DNA from: an uncultured bacterium
GTDB taxonomy: Bacteria > Bacillota > Clostridia > Lachnospirales > Lachnospiraceae
Assembly: GCA_905214365.1 (NCBI GenBank)
Contig: CAJMMH010000004.1
Location: 1 to 23,068 of the forward strand
Direction of reading: 5' to 3'
DNA: 23,068 nt
Positions 8,966 to 15,604 of the stretch are shown here, one piece after another (position 1 is the stretch's first letter; each line of letters opens with the position of its first letter). The translations under genes were made by a program, and so were the position numbers. The notes below the pieces were generated by a model. It did no database searches and was not told the DNA's origin. It saw only the letters and a list, made by a program, of their open reading frames with translations.

Positions 8966-9008
8966 ACTCTTTGCCTGTCATTAGGATATGGGAAAGAGTT
9001 TTCTTTTT
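8966..9008 (+). terminator. Riboswitch expression-platform terminator
   Basis: ACTCTTT (8966-8972) pairs with AAAGAGT (8993-8999), with CC/GG (8974-8975 with 8990-8991) extending the stem past one mismatch. A T-rich run follows at 8999-9008. Its 5' arm is also the target of an upstream strand (8911-8922), which gives an antiterminator alternative. Confidence 0.75.
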
Positions 9009-9073
9009 GTACGCTCAAAATAACGGCACGGTGTTTACGCATGGTCTCCCCGGCAGGCAGTCTGCTTCTGAAA

Positions 9074-9251
9074 ACAGATATTACATATTTAACAAAATCA
9101 AGTAAGTCCCCTGCTTCGATTGCGAAAAGCAATAAGCAGTGGGTGGGGACTTGCTTGTATCAGGAGGAGCGTAAGCTCATCCTGATAAACTGCGAAGCAG
9201 CTATTTGGTTATGAGCAAGTAGCGAAGCGGATTGCGAATATCCGCTTGACT
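9074..9251 (+). repeat. Long copy of an inverted structured repeat; multi-hairpin leader
   Basis: This segment folds into a string of strong hairpins. Stem one pairs 9099-9111 with 9145-9157 (12 of 13 Watson-Crick), enclosing TGCTT/AAGCA and ATTGC/GCAAT around a small loop. Stem two pairs 9158-9170 with 9175-9187 (12 of 13 bp) on a GTAA loop. Stem three is CTGC-GAA-GCAG (9190-9200). Stem four pairs 9225-9232 with 9240-9247 perfectly. A shorter inverted copy lies at 8541-8600 on the far side of the riboswitch. It has no T tract, so it is not an obvious terminator. It lies inside the operon leader. Confidence 0.7.
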
Positions 9252-9309
9252 GAAGGAAAGCAGATCAGGAGCGGTGCATCAAAAAGGGATGCGCGCAGCC
9301 AGGCTGCCG

Positions 9310-9349
9310 AAACAGCAGGTAAACTGCCAAAACAGCAGACAAACTGCAG
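9310..9349 (+). repeat. 20-bp tandem duplication with two mini-hairpins before the cbiK start
   Basis: Two adjacent 20-base units (9310-9329 and 9330-9349) share 16 of 20 bases. Each contains GCAG-N5-CTGC, a small hairpin. All four differences fall in the loop or the linker, none in the stem. The second unit ends about five bases before the cbiK ribosome-binding site. Confidence 0.65.
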
Positions 9350-9363
9350 AAAAGAGGAGAGCA

Positions 9364-10569
9364 ATGAGAAGAAACAGATTAGCAGTACTGGTATCTTTAT
9401 CCATGCTGGGTACGATGGCTGTATCCGGTTATGCAGTAAATGCAGAGGAAAAGACAACCGAGGAGGTCAGCAGCGAAGTGGAAACGGAAGAGTCTGAGGA
9501 TCAGAAGGCTGCAGATCAGGTAGCAGATCTGATTGATGCCATTTATGTGCAGGAAAGAAACGAAGATACCGACAAGCAGTGCGAAGAGGCAAAGGCTGCA
9601 TGGGACGCGCTGACTGATGAGCAGAAGGAACTGGTAGAGGGTGAGAACGCAGATCCGGATTATTTCGGAAGAGATACCGGCGATGCCTCTAAGGATGATC
9701 CCCGCAATCAGGATGAGATCGGTGAGAATGAGATCCTGGTAGTAAGCTTCGGAACCTCTTTCAATGACAGCCGCGTTGCAGATATCAAGGGAATTGAGGA
9801 TGCGCTGCAGGAAGCATATCCGGACTGGTCTGTAAGAAGAGCATTTACCGCGCAGATCATCATTAACCACGTAGAGGCGCGTGACGGCGAATACATTGAT
9901 AATGTAGAGCAGGCACTTGACCGTGCAGTTGCGAATAAGGTAAAGAACCTGGTTGTTCAGCCGACCCACTTGATGCATGGCGCAGAGTATGACGAGCTGA
10001 TGGAGGCTGTTGAAGAGTATAAGGATCAGTTTGATTCCGTTAAGGTTGCTGAGCCGCTTTTAGGCGAGGTTGGAGCTGACGCAACGGAAGTAAACGACGA
10101 TAAGAAGGCAGTTGCGGAGATTCTGACTGCGGAGGCAGTTGAGAAGGCCGGATACAAGACCCTTGACGAGGCAAAGGAAGACGGTACCGCATTTGTATTT
10201 ATGGGACACGGAACCTCCCATACCGCAAAGCTCTCTTATACGCAGATGCAGGCTCAGATGGATGACCTTGGCTATGACAACGTATTTATCGGGACAGTAG
10301 AGGGTGAGCCGGAAGAGACCGCCTGCGAGGCAGTCATCGAGGCTGCGGCAGAGGCAGGATATACAAAGATTGTTCTGCGCCCGCTGATGGTTGTTGCCGG
10401 TGATCACGCAAATAACGATATGGCAGGCGATGACGAGGATTCCTGGCTGAGCCAGTTTGAAGCGTCCGGAAAGTTTGACAGCGTTGATACGCAGATTTAT
10501 GGTCTGGGTGAGATCGAGGGAATCCAGAAGCTTTACGTTGACCATACTGCAGACGTAATGGAGCAGTAA
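9364..10569 (+). CDS. cbiK: Exported sirohydrochlorin cobaltochelatase-like protein (CbiK family)
   Basis: CbiK enzymes insert Co2+ into sirohydrochlorin in the anaerobic cobalamin pathway. This 401-residue version begins with a clear signal peptide (basic start, hydrophobic core, cleavage expected after AVNA at residue 27). It then has an acidic linker and a helical module (about 48-95, ending AKAAWDALTDEQKELV) of a kind common in secreted Bacillota proteins. The chelatase domain spans about 122-401. It shows ILVVSFGTSF near the start, His205 in PTHLMHG, and the two His expected to bind metal: His282 in FMGHGTSH and His348 in VVAGDHANNDMAG. The start at 9364 follows AGAGGAG. The frame extends to 9274, but that would place extra residues before the signal peptide. 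Export separates it from the cytoplasmic precursor pool; a secreted CbiK is known in Desulfovibrio. It is the first gene after the riboswitch. Confidence 0.88.
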   Translation: MRRNRLAVLVSLSMLGTMAVSGYAVNAEEKTTEEVSSEVETEESEDQKAADQVADLIDAIYVQERNEDTDKQCEEAKAAWDALTDEQKELVEGENADPDYFGRDTGDASKDDPRNQDEIGENEILVVSFGTSFNDSRVADIKGIEDALQEAYPDWSVRRAFTAQIIINHVEARDGEYIDNVEQALDRAVANKVKNLVVQPTHLMHGAEYDELMEAVEEYKDQFDSVKVAEPLLGEVGADATEVNDDKKAVAEILTAEAVEKAGYKTLDEAKEDGTAFVFMGHGTSHTAKLSYTQMQAQMDDLGYDNVFIGTVEGEPEETACEAVIEAAAEAGYTKIVLRPLMVVAGDHANNDMAGDDEDSWLSQFEASGKFDSVDTQIYGLGEIEGIQKLYVDHTADVMEQ

Positions 10570-10593
10570 TAATAAGCAGAGGGCATAACGATT

Positions 10594-11508
10594 ATGAGAA
10601 AAAGACAGATTGCGATTGTCGGTATGCTGCTGTTGTCCTTCCTGGCATCCTCTGGATGCCAGAGCGGGGATAAAAAGCAGGAGTCTCAGGTAAAAACGGA
10701 GGCTCCTGTTTTTGAAACAGCAGAAGAGACAACAGAGACAGAAGCTGAGGAAACGGAGACGGCCGGCACAAAGGCGGATGCCGAACTGCCGGACGGCGTT
10801 TATACCGCGGAGTTCCATACGGACAGCAGTATGTTTCATGTCAGTGAGGCATACGACGGGAAGGGTACGCTGACGGTAGCCGACGGAAAGATGACCATTC
10901 ATATTTCGCTTGGTTCCAAGAAAATTGTAAACCTGTATTACGGACTGGCGGCAGACGCGGCAAAGGACGGTGCAGAGCTTCTGCAGCCGACCGTCGATAC
11001 GGTTACATACAGCGATGGAATGAGCGAGGAGGTTTATGGCTTTGACGTTCCGGTTCCGGCGCTGGATGAGGAATTTGATGTTGCGCTGATCGGAACCAAG
11101 AAGAAGTGGTATGACCATAAGGTAAGTGTTTCTAATCCGCGGCCGGTGGAAGAGACCGGAGAAAATAACGGACAGGAAGGAACGCAGGCCGCGCTTGAAG
11201 ATGGAACCTACACGGCGGAAGTTACCCTGGAGGGCGGAAGCGGAAGAGCATCCATTGAGTCTCCGGCTCAGATTACTGTGAAGGACGGAGCTGTAACGGC
11301 TTCGATTCAGTGGAGCAGTCCGAACTATGATTACATGATCGTAGACGGGGAGAAGTATCTTCCGGTTAATACGGAGGGCAATTCCGTGTTTGAAATTCTG
11401 GTTTCCGGCTTCGATCAGAAGATTGAGGTAATCGCTGATACAACGGCAATGAGCAAGCCGCATGAGATCGAATATATGCTTACGTTTGATTCGTCAACGA
11501 TTAAATAA
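10594..11508 (+). CDS. Lipoprotein with two NEAT-like domains
   Basis: This 304-residue surface lipoprotein has a signal peptide ending SSGC, so Cys22 is the likely lipidation site; the lipobox is loose. A Glu/Thr-rich spacer follows. Two beta-sandwich domains each open with a DGxYTAE motif: one at about residues 65-180 and a second at about 205-300 containing SSPNYDYMIVDGEKYLPV. The domain shape resembles NEAT modules that bind heme on Gram-positive surfaces; I judge this from pattern only. It lies between exported cbiK and a substrate-binding lipoprotein in the riboswitch operon, so it may capture a corrinoid, a cobalt-tetrapyrrole or heme and pass it on. AGAGGG lies about ten bases before the ATG. 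Confidence 0.6.
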   Translation: MRKRQIAIVGMLLLSFLASSGCQSGDKKQESQVKTEAPVFETAEETTETEAEETETAGTKADAELPDGVYTAEFHTDSSMFHVSEAYDGKGTLTVADGKMTIHISLGSKKIVNLYYGLAADAAKDGAELLQPTVDTVTYSDGMSEEVYGFDVPVPALDEEFDVALIGTKKKWYDHKVSVSNPRPVEETGENNGQEGTQAALEDGTYTAEVTLEGGSGRASIESPAQITVKDGAVTASIQWSSPNYDYMIVDGEKYLPVNTEGNSVFEILVSGFDQKIEVIADTTAMSKPHEIEYMLTFDSSTIK

Positions 11509-11519
11509 GAGGACAGAAA

Positions 11520-12740
11520 ATGATACGAAGGAAACAGACAGAAATCATGGGCTGCCTGCTGATTACGGGACTGCTTTGGCTGTGCAGCTGCGGCGGTCCC
11601 GCTTCAGATTCCGCGTCTGGAACAGCGGCGGAAACCGGAGCCAGTCAGCCGTCAGAGGCTGAAAGCACCCGGAATGGAGAAGAAACCGGGCAGGCAGCGA
11701 TTGATCTGGATCATCCGTCCGGTCATATGGAAACCGAATATGCGGAGAATTTTTCTGTGGATTATTATGACGGCGGATATAAGCTGCTTTCTACGATGGA
11801 TGGTACAAGGATTCTGACGGTGCCGGAAGGGGAAGAGGAGCCGGACGGCCTGCCGGAGGATGTGATTGTTTTAACGCAGCCGGTAGACAACATTTATCTG
11901 GTTTCTTCTTCTGTGATGGACACGTTCCGGGAGCTGGGAGCGCTGGATACGATCCGCTTTTCGGCGCAGAAGGAGGAAAACTGGTATGTGCCGGAAGCGC
12001 GCGAGGCCATGGAAAGAGGCGACATTGTATATGCGGGAAAGTACAGCAGCCCGGATTATGAGCAGATCGTTTCCGGAAAGTGTTCGCTGGCCATTGAAAA
12101 CAGCATGATTCTGCACTGCCCGGAGGTAAAGGAGATGCTGGAGAATTTCGGAATCCCGGTTATGATCGAATATTCAAGCTACGAGTCTCATCCGCTCGGA
12201 CGGGTGGAGTGGATCAAATATTTCGGCGCGCTGACAGACCGGGAAGAGGAAGCAGAGCAGGCGTTTCAGAAGCAGACGGAAATTTTGAATCAGGTGACAG
12301 CAAAGGGAAAAACCGATAAGACGGCAGCGTTCTTTTACGTGACATCCAATGGGCTGATCCAGGTGCGGCAGAGCTCGGATTATATTCCCAAAATGATTGA
12401 GCTTGCGGGCGGACGCTACATTTTTGACAACCTGGGTGATCCGGATTCCAAACGCTCCAGCATCAGCATGCAGGTAGAAGAATTTTACAGCGGAGCGAAG
12501 GATGCGGATTTTCTGATTTATAACAGTACCATTGACGGAGAACTGAAATCCGTTCAGGAGCTGCTCGAAAAGTGTCCGGTTCTTTCCAATTTCAAAGCGG
12601 TAAAAGAAGGAAACGTCTGGTGTACAACCAACGATATGTATCAGCAGTCAATGTCGATCGGCTATATGATTGAAGATATGTCCCATATGTTTCGTGGGGA
12701 CAGCGATGAGACAATGCGGTATCTGTATCAGCTGAAGTAA
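11520..12740 (+). CDS. ABC transporter substrate-binding lipoprotein (BtuF/FepB class)
   Basis: This 406-residue lipoprotein is the solute receptor of the adjacent importer. The signal peptide ends LCSC (lipidated Cys24), followed by a Ser/Ala/Glu-rich tether. The mature part has the two-lobe fold of PF01497-type binding proteins: a start near VIVLTQPVDNIYLV, the SSPDYEQIVSGKCSLAI segment, the VMIEYSSYESHPLGRVEWIK segment, and the long connecting helix around EEEAEQAFQKQTEIL. It begins 11 bases after the previous stop with AAGAGGA six bases upstream, and the permease follows after ten bases. Context points to a corrinoid or other metal-tetrapyrrole. Siderophore or heme are alternatives, since the family does not reveal its ligand. 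Confidence 0.85.
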   Translation: MIRRKQTEIMGCLLITGLLWLCSCGGPASDSASGTAAETGASQPSEAESTRNGEETGQAAIDLDHPSGHMETEYAENFSVDYYDGGYKLLSTMDGTRILTVPEGEEEPDGLPEDVIVLTQPVDNIYLVSSSVMDTFRELGALDTIRFSAQKEENWYVPEAREAMERGDIVYAGKYSSPDYEQIVSGKCSLAIENSMILHCPEVKEMLENFGIPVMIEYSSYESHPLGRVEWIKYFGALTDREEEAEQAFQKQTEILNQVTAKGKTDKTAAFFYVTSNGLIQVRQSSDYIPKMIELAGGRYIFDNLGDPDSKRSSISMQVEEFYSGAKDADFLIYNSTIDGELKSVQELLEKCPVLSNFKAVKEGNVWCTTNDMYQQSMSIGYMIEDMSHMFRGDSDETMRYLYQLK

Positions 12741-12750
12741 GGAGGATCGG

Positions 12751-13770
12751 ATGAATCAAAGCAGAGGCAGGCGTTATTTTGCGGCATTTCTTTTTCTTGG
12801 ATGCTGTATTGTGGTTTTGGCAGTGATCAATATCTGTATCGGAAGTGTCAGGATTTCTCTGGCGGATATTCTGGCGTCTGTGCAGGGAAAAGAGATTGAA
12901 AATGCCAGAATTCTGTGGGATATCCGGATGCCGCGGATGCTTGCCGCGCTGATTCTGGGCGGCGCGCTCGGACTTGCCGGGTATCTGCTGCAGACCTTTT
13001 TCCGCAATCCGATTGCCGGACCGTTTGTGCTTGGAATTTCCTCCGGCGCGAAGATGACGGTGGCGCTGGTGATGGTAGGCTTTCTGAAGTATGCGGTTAC
13101 CGTGAGTTCTGCGGCGTTGATTGCGGCGGCGTTTGCGGGAGCAATGCTGTCAATGGGGTTTGTGCTGCTGGTATCGCGCCGGGTAGACAGCATGTCGATG
13201 CTGATTGTGGCAGGTGTTATGATCGGGTATATCTGTTCGGCGATTACGGAGTTAGTTATTACTTTTGCAGATGATTCTCAGATCGTAAATCTTCACAACT
13301 GGTCCCGGGGAAGCTTTTCCGGGACGATGTGGGACAATGTCGCTGTGATGGCAGTGGTCTGCGCGGCGGCGTTTCTTGCGGTGTTTCTGCTGGCAAAGCC
13401 GTTGAGCGCGTATCAGCTCGGAGACGCGTACGCGCAGAATCTCGGCGTCAATATCCGTCTGCTCCGCGCGGCATTGGTGCTGCTGTCAAGCATTCTGTCG
13501 GCATGCATTGTCGCGTTTGCCGGGCCGGTATCCTTTGTCGGAATTGCGGTGCCGCATCTGGCAAAGCAGCTGCTTGGAAGCACAAAACCGATTCTGATGA
13601 TTCCGGCTTCGTTTCTCGCCGGGAGCGGTTTCTGCCTGCTTTGTGATCTGCAGGCGCGCATGATGTTTTCGCCGACAGAGCTGAGCATCAGCACGGTTAC
13701 GGCAATTTTCGGAGCGCCGGTTGTACTGTGGGTAATGATAAAGAGAAGCAGGGAAAGGGCGGCAGAATGA
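12751..13770 (+). CDS. FecCD/BtuC-family ABC transporter permease
   Basis: This 339-residue membrane protein has about nine to ten hydrophobic segments and forms the channel of a cobalamin/iron-complex-type importer. Family motifs are visible: IRMPRMLAALILGGALGLAG, then QTFFRNPIAGPFVLGISSGA, and near the end GPVSFVGIAVPHLAKQLLG, the loop that contacts the ATPase. The ribosome-binding site AAGGAGG (12739-12745) overlaps the end of the preceding gene, and the stop overlaps the next start (ATGA), so translation is coupled. Substrate is inferred from the operon only. Confidence 0.93.
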   Translation: MNQSRGRRYFAAFLFLGCCIVVLAVINICIGSVRISLADILASVQGKEIENARILWDIRMPRMLAALILGGALGLAGYLLQTFFRNPIAGPFVLGISSGAKMTVALVMVGFLKYAVTVSSAALIAAAFAGAMLSMGFVLLVSRRVDSMSMLIVAGVMIGYICSAITELVITFADDSQIVNLHNWSRGSFSGTMWDNVAVMAVVCAAAFLAVFLLAKPLSAYQLGDAYAQNLGVNIRLLRAALVLLSSILSACIVAFAGPVSFVGIAVPHLAKQLLGSTKPILMIPASFLAGSGFCLLCDLQARMMFSPTELSISTVTAIFGAPVVLWVMIKRSRERAAE

Positions 13771-14870
13771 CCTATTATTTTCAGACAGAGAAACTAAGCG
13801 TTGGCTATCAGAAGCGTCCGGTTGCGGAAAAGCTGGACATTGCGCTGGAAAAGGGAGAGATTCTGACTCTGATCGGGCCGAATGGCGCAGGAAAGTCAAC
13901 TGTTCTGAAGAGTATTGCGGGGCAGCTGGAAACACTTGGCGGGACTGTTTATCTGGACGGAAGGGATATAAACCGCATGTCCGGAGCAGAACGTTCCCAG
14001 ACAATGGCGGTGCTGCTGACGCAGCGGCTGCGCACAGAGCGGATGACCTGTGAGGATGTCGCAGCAACCGGGCGGTATCCGTACACCGGGCGGTTCGGTA
14101 TTCTTTCCGGGACGGATAAAGGGGCGGTGCGCGAAGCGATGGAGCTGGTTCATGTGACGGAATTAAAGGACATGGACTTTACCAGAATCAGCGACGGACA
14201 ACGACAGCGGGTGATGCTTGCGCGCGCGATCTGTCAGGAGCCGGAAATCATCCTTCTGGATGAGCCGACCTCCTATCTGGATATCCGGTACAAGCTGGAA
14301 TTTTTGTCAATCCTGCAGGAAATGAAGCGGAAAAAGAAGCTGACGGTGATTATGTCGCTGCATGAGCTGGATCTGGCGGAGCGGATTTCGGATAAGGTGC
14401 TCTGCATCAACGGAATGGCAGCGGAGCGTTTCGGCAGGCCGGAGGAGATCTTTACGCCGGGATATCTTTCCCGGCTGTTCTCGGTTTCAGCCGGAAGCTA
14501 CGATGAGGCCAACGGAGATCCGGAGCTGCCGAAAGCTGAGGGAACTCCGCAGGTTTTTGTGATTGCGGGAGGCGGAAGCGGCAGGGCTGTGTACCGCAGG
14601 CTGCAGCGCCGGGGAATCCCGTTTGCCGCCGGGATTTTGTTCCGGAATGACCTGGATTATCCAACGGCAAAGGCGCTTGCGGTGCAGGTGGCAGCAGCGG
14701 AAAGCTTTGAACCGATCACAGCGGAGCTGGTGGAGGAAGCAAAAAAACAGATCGATGTCTGCCGGGCCATAATCTGCTGCCGGGAACAGTTTGGAACCTT
14801 TGAGCAGGCCAATCAGGAACTGCTTGCTTACGCAAAGGAGCACGGAAAAGAGATTATATATGAGGTCTGA
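13767..14870 (+). CDS. BtuD-like ABC ATPase with an extra C-terminal domain
   Basis: This 367-residue protein powers the importer. The start is the ATG at 13767, overlapping the permease stop by four bases. An upstream in-frame start at 13728 would extend into the permease gene. The ATPase part (1-250) has Walker A GPNGAGKST (37-45), a signature ISDGQRQRVMLARA (141-154, with Asp replacing the usual Gly of SGGQ), Walker B IILLDEP (161-167) and switch His199. Family members are usually about 250-260 residues. Here about 105 more follow (261-367), starting with a beta strand and glycine-rich loop (VFVIAGGGSGRAVYRRL) like a small Rossmann fold, then FRNDLDYPTAKAL and a Cys pair in AIICCRE. The role of this domain is unknown; sensing a nucleotide or intermediate is one possibility. 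Confidence 0.92.
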   Translation: MTYYFQTEKLSVGYQKRPVAEKLDIALEKGEILTLIGPNGAGKSTVLKSIAGQLETLGGTVYLDGRDINRMSGAERSQTMAVLLTQRLRTERMTCEDVAATGRYPYTGRFGILSGTDKGAVREAMELVHVTELKDMDFTRISDGQRQRVMLARAICQEPEIILLDEPTSYLDIRYKLEFLSILQEMKRKKKLTVIMSLHELDLAERISDKVLCINGMAAERFGRPEEIFTPGYLSRLFSVSAGSYDEANGDPELPKAEGTPQVFVIAGGGSGRAVYRRLQRRGIPFAAGILFRNDLDYPTAKALAVQVAAAESFEPITAELVEEAKKQIDVCRAIICCREQFGTFEQANQELLAYAKEHGKEIIYEV

Positions 14871-14912
14871 TTTTGTGAGGGCAGCAAATCCGCACGCAGG
14901 AGCAGGAGCGCC

Positions 14913-14963
14913 ATGCAGCGGGATGAAATGGAAAGCAGCAAAGAAAGAGGGGGATTGCCGTGA
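14913..14963 (+). CDS. Possible 16-residue coupling peptide ahead of cbiC
   Basis: In the 89-base gap before cbiC, an ATG at 14913 with AGGAG just upstream opens a 16-codon frame ending in TGA at 14961-14963. That stop overlaps the GTG start of cbiC (GTGA). The peptide is Glu/Lys/Ser-rich with no known motif. It could help re-initiation at the weak GTG start. It may equally be chance. Confidence 0.25.
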   Translation: MQRDEMESSKERGGLP

Positions 14964-15604
14964 AAACAGAGTATGTACTTCCTGGAGAAATTGAAAAGAG
15001 AAGTTTTGAAATCATCGCGGGAGAGCTGAAGGAGCGGAATATTACGCTTCCGGAGCGGGAAGCGCCGGTTATCTGCCGGGCGATTCATACGACTGCCGAC
15101 TTTGATTACGCGCATACGCTTGTTTTTTCGGACGGCGCGCTGGATGTGCTTGAGAATCTGATCCGGAATGGCGCGGATTTTGTAACAGATACAAACATGG
15201 CGTTAGCAGGAATCAGCAAGAAGACGCTGGCGGCATTCGGTGGAGAGGCAAAATGCCTGATGGCGGATGAGACCGTGGCAAGGATGGCAAAAGAGCAGGG
15301 AACGACACGCGCGGCAGTCAGCATGGAGGTAGCGGCGTCATGGAAAAAGCCGACGATTTTTGTCGTTGGGAATGCGCCGACCGCGCTGATGAAGCTGTAT
15401 GAAATGTATGCTGCGGGCAGTTACCGTCCGGCGTTTATCATCGGTGTGCCGGTCGGCTTTGTCAATGTCGTTGAGGCAAAGGAAGAGATTCTGGGGACAG
15501 ATATCCCGTTTATCATTAATCGTGGAAGAAAGGGCGGAAGCAATGTCGCGGCTGCAATCTGCAATGCGGTTTTGTATGAAATGTCCGGCAGGAAGTGCGT
15601 ATGA
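14960..15604 (+). CDS. cbiC: Cobalt-precorrin-8 methylmutase
   Basis: This enzyme moves the methyl group from C11 to C12, converting cobalt-precorrin-8 to cobyrinate, in the cytoplasm. At 214 residues it has normal family length. The catalytic His is His43 in CRAIHTTADFDY, the same residue number as in CobH. Other family blocks are FVTDTNMALAGI, FVVGNAPTAL and IIGVPVGFVNVVEAKEE. The start is a GTG at 14960 preceded by AGAGGGGG; no in-frame ATG lies nearby. Its stop overlaps the start of cbiD (ATGA). It is the first biosynthetic gene after the transport genes. Confidence 0.95.
   Translation: MKTEYVLPGEIEKRSFEIIAGELKERNITLPEREAPVICRAIHTTADFDYAHTLVFSDGALDVLENLIRNGADFVTDTNMALAGISKKTLAAFGGEAKCLMADETVARMAKEQGTTRAAVSMEVAASWKKPTIFVVGNAPTALMKLYEMYAAGSYRPAFIIGVPVGFVNVVEAKEEILGTDIPFIINRGRKGGSNVAAAICNAVLYEMSGRKCV

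Noticed and set aside
8815..9132. 105-codon minus-strand frame, and the similar AIEAGD-type reading in 8541-8600, as a transposase fragment
   Set aside because: The frame crosses the riboswitch and the hairpins. The similarity between the two readings is explained by the inverted noncoding repeat, and there are compensating indels. I could not match it to any transposase.
9274..9363. Upstream extension of cbiK
   Set aside because: It would place about 30 polar residues before a clear signal peptide and run through the tandem repeat. The ATG at 9364 has its own AGAGGAG.
10060..11463. 467-codon open frame on the minus strand
   Set aside because: It lies opposite the end of cbiK and the NEAT-like lipoprotein, both with ribosome-binding sites and signal peptides. 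Its translation has no recognisable domain. It is a shadow produced by codon bias.
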